Shown: positions 18,526-28,297 of the stretch, in pieces | Numbering within the stretch: position 1 is the first letter of the stretch | Layout of the letters: the number at the start of each line of letters is the position of its first letter | Program-made: the position numbers and the translations under genes | Assembly (NCBI RefSeq): GCF_019048525.1 | Contig: NZ_CP077369.1 | Location: forward strand, 992,001 to 1,056,000 | Length of the DNA stretch: 64,000 nucleotides | Origin: Acinetobacter lwoffii | Lineage (GTDB): Bacteria > Pseudomonadota > Gammaproteobacteria > Pseudomonadales > Moraxellaceae | Direction of reading: 5' to 3' | The notes under the pieces: generated by a model | What the model saw: only the letters and a program-made list of their open reading frames with translations | Told to the model about the DNA's origin: nothing | The model's database searches: none

Positions 18526-19479
18526 GGCATCATCATTGCCTTCACCACGATAGACTTTGACTTCCTGTACCGGATACGGAATCGAAATATTATGCTCGGC
18601 AAAAGCCTGAATCACCCGTTCCTGCACCGCACTGATTGAAGTTCCGGTGCCTGTTTCAGTGGTATCGACCCACCAGAAAGCTTTTAGGGTAATGGAAAAG
18701 TCAGCCAACGCGGTGACATTGACACTAAAGCCAGGCTGGCTCAGGATGGTGGGGTCTTTATCTAAAATAGCGGTAATCAGGTCTTTGGCTTTCTGGATGT
18801 CATCCTCATAGCCGATCCCCACCACGAATTCGCAGCGGCGACGGGTATAGGCGGTATTGACTGTGACCGCACTGGTGTAGACCGTGGCATTTGGAATCAC
18901 GATACGGCGGCCATCTGGTGAGCGTAAAAAGGTCGCACGAATCTGGATATCTTCAACGGTACCTTCCATGCCATTCACGATAATATCGTCGCCAATCTTG
19001 AACGGTTCACTGAGAAGAATCAGCACACCAGAGAGCAGGTTCTGGAAAATATCCTTGAAGGCAAAACCGATCGCGACCGAACCAATTCCGAGGGCACTCA
19101 TCAGCTGACCCGGGGTAAAGCCAGGAACCGCAATCACCAGTCCAATCAGAATACCAAAGAAAATAATAAAGGTACTGCCGACACGGTTGAGGACCAATAC
19201 CAGATTCTGGCGGGTATAAGAACGGTTTTCCAAAGTTTTACGTACGAAAAACTTGAAGACTTTGGAGAGTAACCAGAAAATCGTAATCACGATCAGTGCG
19301 ATACAGAAATAAGGCACACGCTCCCAGAAGCCCTCCATGATTTTGTCAATGGTGCTGTAGGCATCATTATACTTGGCGGTATGTTCAATCACGGTCTTGG
19401 TCGTTTTTTCAGTTGCCTGATGTAACAACTCCGTGGTGCCCTCAGTTACCTGGCTTAAGGTATTGTTTTGCTCTGCCAC
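18499..19479 (-). CDS. Small-conductance mechanosensitive ion channel (MscS family)
   Basis: This 326-residue inner-membrane protein opens under membrane tension to release osmolytes. TM helices are VPYFCIALIVITIFWLLSKV (about 54-73), STFIIFFGILIGLVIAV (about 97) and the pore-lining helix with LGIGSVAIGFAFKDIFQNLLSG. The beta domain follows, with GTVEDIQIRATFLRSPDGRRIVIPNA. The longer frame starts at TTG 19527 with no ribosome-binding site. GTG 19479 has GTGGAA 6 bases upstream and is preferred. The 3' end overlaps rsmE by 27 bases. Confidence 0.9.
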   Translation of the reverse strand: MAEQNNTLSQVTEGTTELLHQATEKTTKTVIEHTAKYNDAYSTIDKIMEGFWERVPYFCIALIVITIFWLLSKVFKFFVRKTLENRSYTRQNLVLVLNRVGSTFIIFFGILIGLVIAVPGFTPGQLMSALGIGSVAIGFAFKDIFQNLLSGVLILLSEPFKIGDDIIVNGMEGTVEDIQIRATFLRSPDGRRIVIPNATVYTSAVTVNTAYTRRRCEFVVGIGYEDDIQKAKDLITAILDKDPTILSQPGFSVNVTALADFSITLKAFWWVDTTETGTGTSISAVQERVIQAFAEHNISIPYPVQEVKVYRGEGNDDASARAKQTT

Positions 19480-19585
19480 AAAAATTCCACAATTCAAATT
19501 TTGCCTATTTTGCCTGATGTTCAGCAAAAAATTAATAAGGGCTCGAAGTCACCATTGGATAATTTTAAAAATAACGGCGCTGTTG

Positions 19586-20164
19586 TTAAAAGTATTTGGT
19601 GGTTTTTTGCATCATTTCCGTGGGGGTAGGTGTTTGTTCTTCACCGCTCATATAACTGAATAAAGCGATAGATCCCAACAGGCTAAGCAGGGTCAGGATA
19701 ATCATCAGCCAGGCCAGAATTTTTTCCCAGAGCAAGGTGATCCGTGCCGGACCATACTGATTACTGCCGCGATCGCCCGAACCAAAAACGATATAAAGCC
19801 ATACAAAAATGTTTACTACCGGCAGTAAAAATAATAGCGCCCACCAGCCACTGCGGTTCATATCATGCAAACGGCGAACGGTCACCACTAAAGCGAAATA
19901 CACATAGGCCAGAACCATGACCAGTACACCGATACTGGCCAAGCCTTGCAGTGAAATCAGCCAGTTGGGATCTAGAGAATGGGTAGAAATATTCACAATA
20001 TCAATACTGAGACCCAGTGCAATACTGCCAAATAAAAAAATGAAATACAGAAATGCCGACCAGGCAATAAAGCTCAAGCGTCCGAAGCGGCCTTTCATCG
20101 ACAGGGGATGATCCGATGCAGGCAGCGCAGGCGGGCTAAAGTAGGGAGATTCAGGCGATTTCAT
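19586..20164 (-). CDS. DUF805 family membrane protein
   Basis: This 192-residue inner-membrane protein has four predicted helices. The DUF805 signature is clear: FGRLSFIAWSAFLYF (about 26-40), then RRLHDMNRSGWWALLFLLPVVNIF (about 110-133) and the YIVFGSGDRGSNQYGP ending. A proline-rich N-terminal tail of about 22 residues precedes the domain. The family has no established function. It lies just upstream of the MscS gene on the same strand with 106 bases between them. Confidence 0.85.
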   Translation of the reverse strand: MKSPESPYFSPPALPASDHPLSMKGRFGRLSFIAWSAFLYFIFLFGSIALGLSIDIVNISTHSLDPNWLISLQGLASIGVLVMVLAYVYFALVVTVRRLHDMNRSGWWALLFLLPVVNIFVWLYIVFGSGDRGSNQYGPARITLLWEKILAWLMIILTLLSLLGSIALFSYMSGEEQTPTPTEMMQKTTKYF

Positions 20165-20308
20165 AAAGCGTATCCTGCTAAATCAGATGAAATAACCACA
20201 AGCGGTCAATTTTATTTTTAAGGGCTGTGCTACAGATCATACACATTTGCGCAGAAGATTCTGTACTGTAAGTTGTGGTTTATTTTGATTGAATTTGTAT
20301 AAATAATC

Positions 20309-20319
20309 TACGACGAAAG
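20309..20319 (+). promoter_or_regulatory. Candidate CrbR-type box upstream of acs
   Basis: TACGACGAAAG, 115 bases before the acs start. Very similar 11-mers precede crbR (27289), yjcH-actP (33036) and the unknown gene at 28298 (29177). Assignment to CrbR is inference from the shared acetate context. Confidence 0.45.
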
Positions 20320-20433
20320 CATGATTGCCGGATTTGAAATAAGCAGGCCATACTGCCATTATGCATAAAAAACAATCAACAACGCAGCATTAACCTCTCG
20401 TGATGAGATAGAACAAAATCAAGGAAGTGACCT

Positions 20434-22380
20434 ATGCAAGAGATCTATCCAGTACCCGATAAATTTAAAAAAACAGCACGTACGCTCGAAGACCAGTACT
20501 TTGAACGTTATAAATATTCTATAGAACAGCCAGATAAATTTTGGGCAGAACAGGCGCAACGTCTGGACTGGATCAAGCCCTTCACCCAAGTCAAAAATAC
20601 CAGCCTTAACAAAGACGATTTTAAAATCGAATGGTTTGCCGATGGTCAGCTCAATGTCAGTGCCAACTGTCTGGATCGGCACCTGAAAGAACATCCGTAT
20701 AAACCGGCCATCATCTGGGAAGGGGATCATCCTTCGCGGCACAAGATTATTTCCTTTGCTGAGCTGCATGATGAAACCTGCCGTTTTGCCAATGTGCTGA
20801 AGAAAAATGGCATCCAGAAAGGCGACCGGGTCATGCTGTATATGCCGATGGTTTCTGAAGCTGCGATTGCTATGTTGGCCTGTGCCCGGATCGGGGCGGT
20901 ACATTGCGTGGTATTTGGTGGTTTCTCGCCAGATTCTTTGGCCAGCCGGATTGAAGACTGTCAGGCGAAAATGGTGATTACTGCGGATTCCGGCATGCGC
21001 GGCGGTAAGGCCATTCCACTGAAAGCCAATGTCGATGAAGCACTGAAACTGGCGGGTACAGACTCGATTCAAAATGTAATGGTGGTACACCGCACCGGTA
21101 ACCCAATTGAAATGCAGGAAGGACGTGATCTGTGGTATCACACGGAAATTATGTCAGTGAATGACATCTGTCCACCCGAACCGATGAATGCCGAAGATCC
21201 GCTGTTTATCCTGTATACCTCAGGTTCCACCGGCAAGCCCAAGGGCGTGATGCATACCACTGGCGGTTATCTGACCTATGTGAATTGCACCTTCCGTGAA
21301 GCATTTGATATCAAGCAGGATGATGTATTCTGGTGTACCGCAGATGTGGGCTGGATCACCGGGCATTCCTATGTACTGTATGGGCCACTTTCGAATGGTA
21401 CCACCACCGTGATGTTTGAAGGTGTGCCGCAATATCCAAGCTGGGCGCGTACTGGACATATTGTTGATAAGCATAACGTGACCATTCTCTATACTGCACC
21501 GACCGCGATCCGCGCCATGATGCGTGAGGGCGATGCTTTTGTACGGGAAAGTGACCGTAGCAGCCTGAGAATTTTAGGATCGGTCGGTGAGCCAATTAAT
21601 CCGGAAGCCTGGAACTGGTACTACACCGTGGTCGGTGAAAGCCGCTGTCCCGTCATCGATACCTGGTGGCAAACCGAAACTGGTGGTTTTATGATTACGC
21701 CATTGCCGGGTGCGACTGATTTAAAACCAGGTTCTGCGACACGGCCTTTCTTCGGGGTACAACCGGCTATTGTCGATGCCGATGGCAAGGAACTGGAGGG
21801 TGAAGCTGAGGGAAATCTGGTGATTAAGGATTCCTGGCCGGGTCAGATGCGTACCATTTGGGGAGACCCGGAGCGTTTTATTGAAGCTTATTTCTCTACC
21901 TATCCCGGTACTTATTTTACCGGAGATGGGGCGCGTCGCGATAAAGATGGTTATTACTGGATTACCGGTCGTGTCGATGATGTCCTGAATGTATCCGGAC
22001 ACCGTTTAGGTACTGCAGAAATTGAAAGTGCACTGGTGGCGCATGAATCGGTGGCTGAGGCCGCTGTAGTGGGTATGCCGCATGACATTAAAGGTCAGGG
22101 CATTTGTGCCTTTGTGACTTTGCAGGCTGATGTTGCCAGTTCAGATCAATTACGTGGAGAACTGGTCAGCTGGGTACGCAAGATTCTTGGTCCAGTGGCT
22201 ACACCAGACGCCTTGCACTGGGCACCGGCCTTGCCAAAAACCCGCTCCGGCAAAATCATGCGGCGGATCCTGCGAAAAATTGCAGCCGATGAGCTGGATA
22301 GTCTCGGAGATACTTCAACCCTGGCTGAACCGCAGGTGGTGGATCATTTGATCGCAGAGGTACAGCGTAATAAAGTTTAA
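20434..22380 (+). CDS. acs: Acetyl-CoA synthetase (AMP-forming)
   Basis: Acs activates acetate to acetyl-CoA through acetyl-AMP, scavenging low acetate. The 648-residue protein is full length. The AMP-binding loop is [19 protein letters not shown] (about 261), with [10 protein letters not shown] (about 409) and [18 protein letters not shown] (about 499). [17 protein letters not shown] near the C-terminus carries the catalytic lysine that is acetylated in other bacteria. A strong ribosome-binding site (AAGGAAG) precedes the ATG. In this genome the CrbS/CrbR system and acetate permease lie 5-15 kb downstream, so Acs is very likely under that switch. Confidence 0.97.
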   Translation: MQEIYPVPDKFKKTARTLEDQYFERYKYSIEQPDKFWAEQAQRLDWIKPFTQVKNTSLNKDDFKIEWFADGQLNVSANCLDRHLKEHPYKPAIIWEGDHPSRHKIISFAELHDETCRFANVLKKNGIQKGDRVMLYMPMVSEAAIAMLACARIGAVHCVVFGGFSPDSLASRIEDCQAKMVITADSGMRGGKAIPLKANVDEALKLAGTDSIQNVMVVHRTGNPIEMQEGRDLWYHTEIMSVNDICPPEPMNAEDPLFILYTSGSTGKPKGVMHTTGGYLTYVNCTFREAFDIKQDDVFWCTADVGWITGHSYVLYGPLSNGTTTVMFEGVPQYPSWARTGHIVDKHNVTILYTAPTAIRAMMREGDAFVRESDRSSLRILGSVGEPINPEAWNWYYTVVGESRCPVIDTWWQTETGGFMITPLPGATDLKPGSATRPFFGVQPAIVDADGKELEGEAEGNLVIKDSWPGQMRTIWGDPERFIEAYFSTYPGTYFTGDGARRDKDGYYWITGRVDDVLNVSGHRLGTAEIESALVAHESVAEAAVVGMPHDIKGQGICAFVTLQADVASSDQLRGELVSWVRKILGPVATPDALHWAPALPKTRSGKIMRRILRKIAADELDSLGDTSTLAEPQVVDHLIAEVQRNKV

Positions 22381-22394
22381 ATTCAAGCGGTTCC

Positions 22395-22420
22395 AATACC
22401 GGCATTCTGCCGGTATTTTT
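22395..22420 (+). terminator. Terminator of acs
   Basis: AATACCGGCA and TGCCGGTATT pair around TTC, followed by TTT. Confidence 0.9.
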
Positions 22421-22508
22421 ATATCAGTCATAAGCTCTGCATGCTTTCGGATACAGGTCAGTACCCTGATCTGCTAAGCTGTTTCCATGCTGAACATGAG
22501 TTAAAATA

Positions 22509-23690
22509 ATGAATGCACAATCCCCATATTTAAATCAGTCTCCTGTCGATATTGCCCAGAAACTTGCTGAAATTTTTGCTTTGACTGCAGCAGAGCGGGA
22601 TCGGCAAGGTGGGAATCCTAAAGCCGAACGTGACCTGATTCGCCAGAGTGGCTTGCTGGGCCTGTCCATTCCAAAACAGTATGGCGGTCAGGAGACAGAT
22701 TGGCAGACCATTTTTAAAACTATTCAAATTGTAGCCCAAGTCGACAGTTCATTGGCGCATGTCTATGGCTTTCATCATTTGCTGATTGCGACCGTGCAAT
22801 TATTTTCCCAATCGGAACAATATGGCCCGTGGTTTGAACAGACTGCCCAAAATAATCTATTCTGGGGTAATACTCTAAATCCGCTGGACCATCGCACCAC
22901 AGTTACAAAAGTTTCAGAAAACGAATATATTTTCCATGGTGATAAAAGCTTCTGCTCAGGTTCGATTGATTCGGATATGTTGCTGTGTTCAGGTTATGAC
23001 GAAGCAGGAAAATTACTGATAGGAGTGATTCCTACCTGGCGAGAGGGCGTGAGCTTTCTGGGCGACTGGAACAATATGGGCCAACGCCAGACCGACAGTG
23101 GTACCAGCCATTTTGAGCAGGTCAAAATTCATGAAGATGAATTGCTGTTAAATCCCGGTCCACTGAGTACGCCATATTCCAGTCTACGGCCTTTGATTGC
23201 CCAGCTGATTTTTGTGCATCTGTTTTTGGGCGTGGCAGAAGGGGCATTTGACGTCGCCAAGCAGACCGTACAAACCCAAAAAGCCTGGTCCAAATCACTG
23301 GCAGACGATGCAGTGAATGATCCTTTTATCCAGAAGCATTTTGCCGAGTTTTATGTACAACTGGAAAGTGTACGCTTACTGGCAGATAAAGCGGTTCAGA
23401 CTTTACAGGCAGCCTGGGAGCTTGGGAATGATTTAACAGCTGAGCAGCGCGGTGAAGTCTCAGTTGCCATTGCCACAGCCAAAATTGCCGCAACCAATAC
23501 CTCTCTCTATATTACCCAGAATATTTTCCAGGTGATGGGTGCGCGGGCCACCACGGCCAAGCTCAATCTTGACCGTTTCTGGCGCAATGTCCGCACCCAG
23601 ACCTTGCATGACCCGATCGATTATAAATATCAGGAAGTGGGGGAATGGGTGCTGACTGGAAAAGTGCCTGATCCGAGTTTTTATTCCTGA
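22509..23690 (+). CDS. Acyl-CoA dehydrogenase-fold flavin monooxygenase (DszC/SfnB-like)
   Basis: This 393-residue protein has the acyl-CoA dehydrogenase fold. Its features point to the FMNH2-dependent desulfurisation branch (DszC, SoxC, SfnB) rather than a true acyl-CoA dehydrogenase: GLLGLSIPKQYGGQ near residue 50, FWGNTLNP (about 118), YIFHGDKSFCSGSIDSDML (about 140), and RATTAKLNLDRFWRNVRTQTLHDP at the C-terminus. The nearby sfnG and msuE support organosulfur use. It is followed by a bidirectional terminator shared with phr. The substrate is not determinable here. Confidence 0.8.
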   Translation: MNAQSPYLNQSPVDIAQKLAEIFALTAAERDRQGGNPKAERDLIRQSGLLGLSIPKQYGGQETDWQTIFKTIQIVAQVDSSLAHVYGFHHLLIATVQLFSQSEQYGPWFEQTAQNNLFWGNTLNPLDHRTTVTKVSENEYIFHGDKSFCSGSIDSDMLLCSGYDEAGKLLIGVIPTWREGVSFLGDWNNMGQRQTDSGTSHFEQVKIHEDELLLNPGPLSTPYSSLRPLIAQLIFVHLFLGVAEGAFDVAKQTVQTQKAWSKSLADDAVNDPFIQKHFAEFYVQLESVRLLADKAVQTLQAAWELGNDLTAEQRGEVSVAIATAKIAATNTSLYITQNIFQVMGARATTAKLNLDRFWRNVRTQTLHDPIDYKYQEVGEWVLTGKVPDPSFYS

Positions 23691-23698
23691 TCTAAAAA

Positions 23699-23730
23699 TA
23701 AAACAGCCTCTTTATCGGAGGCTGTTTTAT
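23699..23730 (+). terminator. Bidirectional terminator between the DszC-like gene and phr
   Basis: AAACAGCCTC and GAGGCTGTTT pair around a 7-base loop with A and T runs on the two sides. Confidence 0.88.
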
Positions 23731-23751
23731 TCGGGATGAAAAAGTTTGGTT

Positions 23752-25161
23752 TTAAATTTGCTTAAAAGCTTCAATCGCTCTTACACGAGAGGCTTTTAAA
23801 TCCACAATCGGTTTTGGATAATCCAGTGCAAGATCCGGATTTTTAGCATAGGGTTCATGAATAGATTTAGCATTCAGATGTGTCAGTTCTGGCACCCATT
23901 GACGGATGTAATCCCCATTCGGGTCAAACTTCTGTGACTGGCTGACCGGGTTAAAAATCCGGAAATAAGGTACGGCATCCATGCCGGTCGAGGCACACCA
24001 TTGCCAACCGCCATTGTTCGCTGCCAAATCGCCATCAATCAGATGCTGCATGAACCAGCTTTCTCCCAGACGCCAGTCAATCAGCAGGTTTTTACATAGA
24101 AACATCGCAGTAATCATGCGCACCCGGTTATGCATCCAGCCAGTGGCCCGCATTTGCCGCATGCCGGCATCGACAATTGGAATCCCGGTTTGTCCTTGTT
24201 GCCAGGCAGCCAAATTATCCGGTGCATTGCGCCACTGGATGTTATCGGTATTTTCCTTAAAAGGCCGATGCCTAGATACACGGGGAAAATCAAACAGGGT
24301 ATGCAGATAAAACTCGCGCCAGAGCAGTTCATCCAGCCAGGTCTGCTGACCGATATCATCAATCTGGAAATAACTGTCCTTAAACAGGGTCTGCATACAT
24401 TGACGGATCGAGAGAATACCGATATTCAGATACGGTGACAGGCGGCTGGTACCATCGACTGCAGGTAGATCTCGCTCGGTTTTATAATGAGCCATTTTAT
24501 CCTCGATAAAATCATCGAGCAGCTCAAAGGCAGCTTGATCTTCCACAGGCCAGAGCTGGGCAGTATGATCGACAGAATAATCAGCCGCAAATTTTACCAG
24601 ATCAAAACTGGTCAACTGAGCGGGTAATTCAAGCGGATCTTGAAGCTGAATGGCAGGATAGCAGCCCGGTATATTCTGAATCAGTCGTTCATAGCACTTT
24701 TTCTTGAATGCGCTATAGATCTGATAGGGCTGATTGGACTGATTGCGGATACTGGTCAGTGGAAACAGGCTGCGATCATGATACAGCTCGACCCGGATCT
24801 GCTGCTGTTCCAGCACCTGCTGTACCTGTGCATCACGTTGCAGTTCATTCACGCCCACTTCAATATTGGCATGTAGCATATCAATCTGCAGTTTTTGGCA
24901 CAGGCTTCGCATTTCAGCAGGCAGGTCTTGCCATAAGGGAACATTTAAAATGATTAATGGAATATTCAGCTGCGCTAACTGCTGCTTTAAGACGTCGAGG
25001 CGGCGCAGATAAAAATCGATTTTAATCCGGGCATCCTGATGCCGCTTCCATTGTTCAGGAGAGAGCACCACCAGTGCTATACAGCTGCCTTGCTGGGTGG
25101 CATGCCAGAGCGCAGCATGATCATGAATGCGGAGGTCTTGACGAAACCAGATCAGTTGCAT
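23752..25161 (-). CDS. phr: Deoxyribodipyrimidine photolyase
   Basis: This 469-residue class I photolyase repairs cyclobutane pyrimidine dimers with blue light. The N-terminal antenna domain begins MQLIWFRQDLRIHDHAAL. The FAD-binding region shows RLSPYLNIGILSIRQC (about 240), WLDELLWREFYLHTL (about 272), GIPIVDAGMRQMRATGWMHNRVRM (about 336) and NNGGWQWCASTGMD (about 389). Length matches E. coli Phr. The ATG at 25161 is unambiguous. It is placed between two organosulfur genes without obvious functional linkage. Confidence 0.95.
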   Translation of the reverse strand: MQLIWFRQDLRIHDHAALWHATQQGSCIALVVLSPEQWKRHQDARIKIDFYLRRLDVLKQQLAQLNIPLIILNVPLWQDLPAEMRSLCQKLQIDMLHANIEVGVNELQRDAQVQQVLEQQQIRVELYHDRSLFPLTSIRNQSNQPYQIYSAFKKKCYERLIQNIPGCYPAIQLQDPLELPAQLTSFDLVKFAADYSVDHTAQLWPVEDQAAFELLDDFIEDKMAHYKTERDLPAVDGTSRLSPYLNIGILSIRQCMQTLFKDSYFQIDDIGQQTWLDELLWREFYLHTLFDFPRVSRHRPFKENTDNIQWRNAPDNLAAWQQGQTGIPIVDAGMRQMRATGWMHNRVRMITAMFLCKNLLIDWRLGESWFMQHLIDGDLAANNGGWQWCASTGMDAVPYFRIFNPVSQSQKFDPNGDYIRQWVPELTHLNAKSIHEPYAKNPDLALDYPKPIVDLKASRVRAIEAFKQI

Positions 25162-25244
25162 TGTTAAAATTCTTGGAAAGTCGTTAGTGCAGAATTTTAA
25201 GGAATTGACGGTCTTAAGCCTAGCCAGACAACAATTTTATCACA

Positions 25245-25280
25245 TAAAAAAATCCCCCAAGCCGAGCCTTGAGGGGGGAG
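25245..25280 (-). terminator. Terminator of sfnG
   Basis: On the minus strand a C-rich and a G-rich arm (CCCCC with GGGGG, CAAG with CTTG) pair around GCTCGG and are followed by seven T. It lies 28 bases after the sfnG stop. Confidence 0.9.
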
Positions 25281-25307
25281 TGAATCTGCTGAGATTTATT
25301 GGAAGGA

Positions 25308-26420
25308 TTATACGGGCTCAGCTTCTTCTTGCTGTACAGGCGTTGCCTGTTGTGCTTCAAGCTCACGGACCAAAGGCAGCACCTTCTGGCCAAAATATTC
25401 GACTTCTTCAATAAAGTGCAAAAAGCCTGACAGAATCAGATCTACGCCCACTTTTTTTAGTTCGATAATCCGTTCAGCAATCTGCTGCGGTGTCCCGATC
25501 AGATTGGTGCGGAACCCGTCATTGTATTGCACCAGATCTTTAAAGGTGGATTTGGCCCAGCTGCCTTCACCTTCCTGACTTGCTGCGCCGGCTTCACGGG
25601 TGGCCTCACCAAAAGATTTTACCGCCTGCACATTGGCCTTGCTGATAATTTCCTGCAAGACGGCCTGGGCTTCTTCTTCGCTATCGCGTGCAATCACAAA
25701 GGCATTTACACCAATTTTCACCGAGTGATGATTTGCCTTGGCTTTTTCACGAATATCATCGATCTGTTTTTTCAGCTCTTCCGGGGTATTGCCATTGGTG
25801 AAGTACCAGTCAGATACGCGAGAAGCCATATCACGTGCTGCCCGGGAACTGCCGCCCTGAAAGATTTCAATATGCGGTTTTTGTAGCGGTTTCGGACTCA
25901 GGGTATAGTCTTTGAATTGATAATATTTACCTTCAAAATTAAAGTTATTCTGGCTCCAGACCCCTTTCAGGCTACGGATAAACTCTTCCGAACGGGCATA
26001 ACGCTCGTCATGTTCCGGCCATTCTTCACCAATGGCATCAAACTCACCGCGGAACCAGCCACTGACCACATTGATCGCGATCCGGCCATTGCTCAGATGG
26101 TCAATCGTCGCCAGTTGTTTTGCAGCCAGTGCCGGCTTCCATGGACCCGGCAGAATCGCGGCAATGACTTTCAGGCGTTCAGTTTTGGCCAGAATGCCAT
26201 GACTGAAGCTGACCGATTCATGCTGGTTTTCTGCGTTATAGCCGGCAGTAAAACGGATCTGGGTCAGGGCATAATCAAAGCCTGCCTGTTCAGCGGTTTG
26301 TGCCAGACGCACGTTATAGTCATAGCTCCAGTCGGTGCGCTGCTCGATGTTACTAACCACCAGGCCACCACTGACATTCGGCACCCAATAGGCAAATACG
26401 ATATTTTTATCATTCGACAT
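25308..26420 (-). CDS. sfnG: Dimethylsulfone monooxygenase
   Basis: SfnG is an FMNH2-dependent luciferase-family monooxygenase that converts dimethyl sulfone to methanesulfinate during sulfur starvation. The 370-residue protein matches the family closely from the N-terminus: FAYWVPNVSGGLVVS (about 9-23), DYALTQIRFTAGY (about 53), LPGPWKPALAAKQLATIDH (about 88) and NVVSGWFRGEFDAIGEEW (about 114). The start at 26420 has GAGGG eight bases upstream, better than the ATGs at 26426 and 26450. It is 26 bases downstream of msuE, its reduced-flavin supplier, in one operon. Confidence 0.92.
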   Translation of the reverse strand: MSNDKNIVFAYWVPNVSGGLVVSNIEQRTDWSYDYNVRLAQTAEQAGFDYALTQIRFTAGYNAENQHESVSFSHGILAKTERLKVIAAILPGPWKPALAAKQLATIDHLSNGRIAINVVSGWFRGEFDAIGEEWPEHDERYARSEEFIRSLKGVWSQNNFNFEGKYYQFKDYTLSPKPLQKPHIEIFQGGSSRAARDMASRVSDWYFTNGNTPEELKKQIDDIREKAKANHHSVKIGVNAFVIARDSEEEAQAVLQEIISKANVQAVKSFGEATREAGAASQEGEGSWAKSTFKDLVQYNDGFRTNLIGTPQQIAERIIELKKVGVDLILSGFLHFIEEVEYFGQKVLPLVRELEAQQATPVQQEEAEPV

Positions 26421-26446
26421 ATTCATCACCCTCTGCAATGCTGTGT

Positions 26447-27181
26447 TCAAGCCACTTGAGTCTTTGGTGCTTTCTTGCTGTGCAAGCGCGATTCTGCGGC
26501 ATCCAGGCTCGGCACGGCTGCTGAAGGCAGCACTTCTTCCGGTTCGATCTGCTTGTTAATGCCCAGATTTTGACTGGCTTGAATGGTTTTTTCTTTAATG
26601 ACTTCAGCACGTTGTCCTTTGGCTGGTGCCCATTCAAGAATCGGCAAGGCACGTGCCACGGCTAAGGTAATCCGGTCGCGAAGCAGTTCACTGTGAATGG
26701 TATATTCAGGGGTGAAATCACGGTCAGTAGCATAGACGCCAATCGGTAAAGTCTGTGCCTGGAAAAAGCTGAATAAGGGACGTAGTTGATGTTCCAGAAC
26801 CAGTGCATGACGGTCACTGCCACCAGAAGCCGCCATTAATACCGGAACATCGACCAGCGCCGTTTGCTCAACAAAGTCAAAGAAATGCTTGAACAGGCCG
26901 GTAAATGAAGCGCGGTAAACTGGGGTGCCGACAATCAGCGCATCTGCGGCTTCTACTGCTGCCAGATCATCCTGAACGCGTTGCGGCAATTGATTGCGGT
27001 AAATTGCACCGCCCAAGAGCGAACCAATTTCGCTAAATTTAATGAAATGCACATTGATTGGTGTTGCTTCACCCAGCTCATCCAGAATGGCCTGAACCAA
27101 GGCTTCGGTTTTTGAGGGGTGATTTAAACCGCCAGATACGGCAACAATATTTAAGGGTTTTTGCGCATTAAAATTAGACAT
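26447..27181 (-). CDS. msuE: NADH-dependent FMN reductase
   Basis: This 244-residue flavodoxin-fold enzyme supplies FMNH2 to sulfonate or sulfone monooxygenases. Visible motifs are the FMN-binding VAVSGGLNHPSKTEALV (about 13-29), GTPVYRASFTGLFKHFFDF (about 85) and ASGGSDRHALVLEHQLRPLF (about 118). The C-terminal tail of about 50 residues is longer than in many relatives. It is first in the msuE-sfnG operon. A perfect 8-bp inverted repeat lies in its leader. Confidence 0.9.
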   Translation of the reverse strand: MSNFNAQKPLNIVAVSGGLNHPSKTEALVQAILDELGEATPINVHFIKFSEIGSLLGGAIYRNQLPQRVQDDLAAVEAADALIVGTPVYRASFTGLFKHFFDFVEQTALVDVPVLMAASGGSDRHALVLEHQLRPLFSFFQAQTLPIGVYATDRDFTPEYTIHSELLRDRITLAVARALPILEWAPAKGQRAEVIKEKTIQASQNLGINKQIEPEEVLPSAAVPSLDAAESRLHSKKAPKTQVA

Positions 27182-27195
27182 ATTTAGAACCTGAA

Positions 27196-27224
27196 AATAG
27201 GGTTAATCTCGGAATGACCCTATT
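27196..27224 (-). promoter_or_regulatory. Inverted repeat in the msuE leader
   Basis: Perfect 8-bp arms AATAGGGT and ACCCTATT are separated by 13 bases and end 15 bases before the msuE ATG. It could be an operator or an mRNA hairpin near the ribosome-binding site. Confidence 0.4.
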
Positions 27225-27288
27225 AATCCCGATTCAGCGAAGGGCTGTAAAATAACGAAAAGCTGAAAAGTTATCTGATTTTGCGATA

Positions 27289-27299
27289 TACGACAAAGG
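27289..27299 (+). promoter_or_regulatory. Candidate CrbR-type box upstream of crbR
   Basis: TACGACAAAGG matches the acs box (TACGACGAAAG) at 9 of 11 positions. It lies about 260 bases before crbR, which would allow autoregulation. Confidence 0.35.
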
Positions 27300-27557
27300 C
27301 TCGATTCTTAAGGGGGTTTTTATATGTAAGTAAATGATATTTATATTTATATTGAATAAAGATAAGCTTTTTCAGTGAGGAATAAGTGATATATAAAAAA
27401 GTGATGAGAATTAAACAATTATTGCAATAGTGCAAAAATGGGCAATTTTGAAGAAAAACTGCATATTATTTTAAAAATTGTAGTGTCTTGCATATCCTTA
27501 ACCGGGTTGTGTGGTTAGAATAGGGGCTACCGTGCCAAGATCTCTCTCACGTTGCCT

Positions 27558-28208
27558 ATGAATATTTTAATCGTTGATGATCATCCACTATTTCGTCATG
27601 CCTTGATTCAAGCTGTACGTTATAGCCTGCCACAAGCCCAGATTCATGAAACTGCGGCAGTCAATGAATTTTATGAACGTCTAGAAAATGGCCCTGAGCC
27701 TGATCTTGTGCTCTTGGATTTAAACCTGCCGGGCGCTTCCGGCTTTTCTGCCCTGGTGCATGTCCGCGCACAGTATCCGTCTTTACCGATTATTGTTGTG
27801 TCTGCGCATGAAGAAGTCAGTATCATCCAGCGTGCGATCGCGCATGGTGCAATGGGCTATATTCCTAAATCTGCCCACCCAAGCCATATCGGTGAAGCGA
27901 TTCGTGAAGTGCTGGAAGGTGAAATCTGGTTACCACCAAATCTGCCAGCCAATATGAATTTTGATCCGCGTGCTGCCGATGAAACGGCTTTGGCAGAACG
28001 GATCCAGTCTTTGACGCCGCAACAGTTCCGGGTATTGATGATGGTGGCTGAAGGTTTATTAAACAAGCAGATCGCTTATGAGCTGGATGTGTCAGAAGCG
28101 ACGATTAAAGCGCATGTGACGGCAATCTTCCGTAAACTCGGAGTACAAAACCGGACACAAGCGGTATTGGCCATTAATGCACTGAATATTGAAGACCGCA
28201 AAATGTAA
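27558..28208 (+). CDS. crbR: LuxR/NarL-type response regulator, probable CrbR
   Basis: This 216-residue response regulator has a receiver domain and a LuxR-type helix-turn-helix. The phosphoacceptor is Asp53 in LVLLDLNLPGASGF, the acidic pocket is VDDHP, and Lys near 103 (IPKSAHPSHI) completes the switch. The output domain is LTPQQFRVLMMVAEGLLNKQIAYELDVSEATIKAHVTAIFRKL without a break. CrbR partners the symporter-linked kinase CrbS to turn on acs, and here acs, the kinase and the permease are all within 8 kb. ATG 27558 is preferred over TTG 27552. The name rests on context plus family resemblance. Confidence 0.82.
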   Translation: MNILIVDDHPLFRHALIQAVRYSLPQAQIHETAAVNEFYERLENGPEPDLVLLDLNLPGASGFSALVHVRAQYPSLPIIVVSAHEEVSIIQRAIAHGAMGYIPKSAHPSHIGEAIREVLEGEIWLPPNLPANMNFDPRAADETALAERIQSLTPQQFRVLMMVAEGLLNKQIAYELDVSEATIKAHVTAIFRKLGVQNRTQAVLAINALNIEDRKM

Positions 28209-28227
28209 GTTCTGCATAGCCGAATTG

Positions 28228-28255
28228 AAAAAGACCTCCTTGGAGGTCTTTTTTT
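28228..28255 (+). terminator. Terminator of crbR
   Basis: AAAGACCTCC and GGAGGTCTTT pair around TT and run into a T-run. Confidence 0.92.
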
Positions 28256-28297
28256 ATGGGTGAAATCTGAAAAATTGAGTGCAAAGGCCTGAGTCAG

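Larger units (their letters stand above)
27182..27557. other. 376-bp divergent control region between msuE and crbR
   Basis: Holds AATAGGGT (27196-27203) and ACCCTATT (27217-27224), an inverted repeat beginning 15 bases before the msuE start, and the candidate CrbR box at 27289. The middle is very AT-rich with several possible -10 boxes. No sigma-54 (GG-N10-GC) promoter was found, although sfnG operons in Pseudomonas use sigma-54. Confidence 0.6.

Noticed and set aside
20419..21141. 240-codon ORF antisense to acs
   Set aside because: Shadow of acs codon structure; no ribosome-binding site and no family resemblance.
27182..27557. Sigma-54 promoter for the sulfone operon
   Set aside because: No GG-N10-GC spacing was found on the minus strand.
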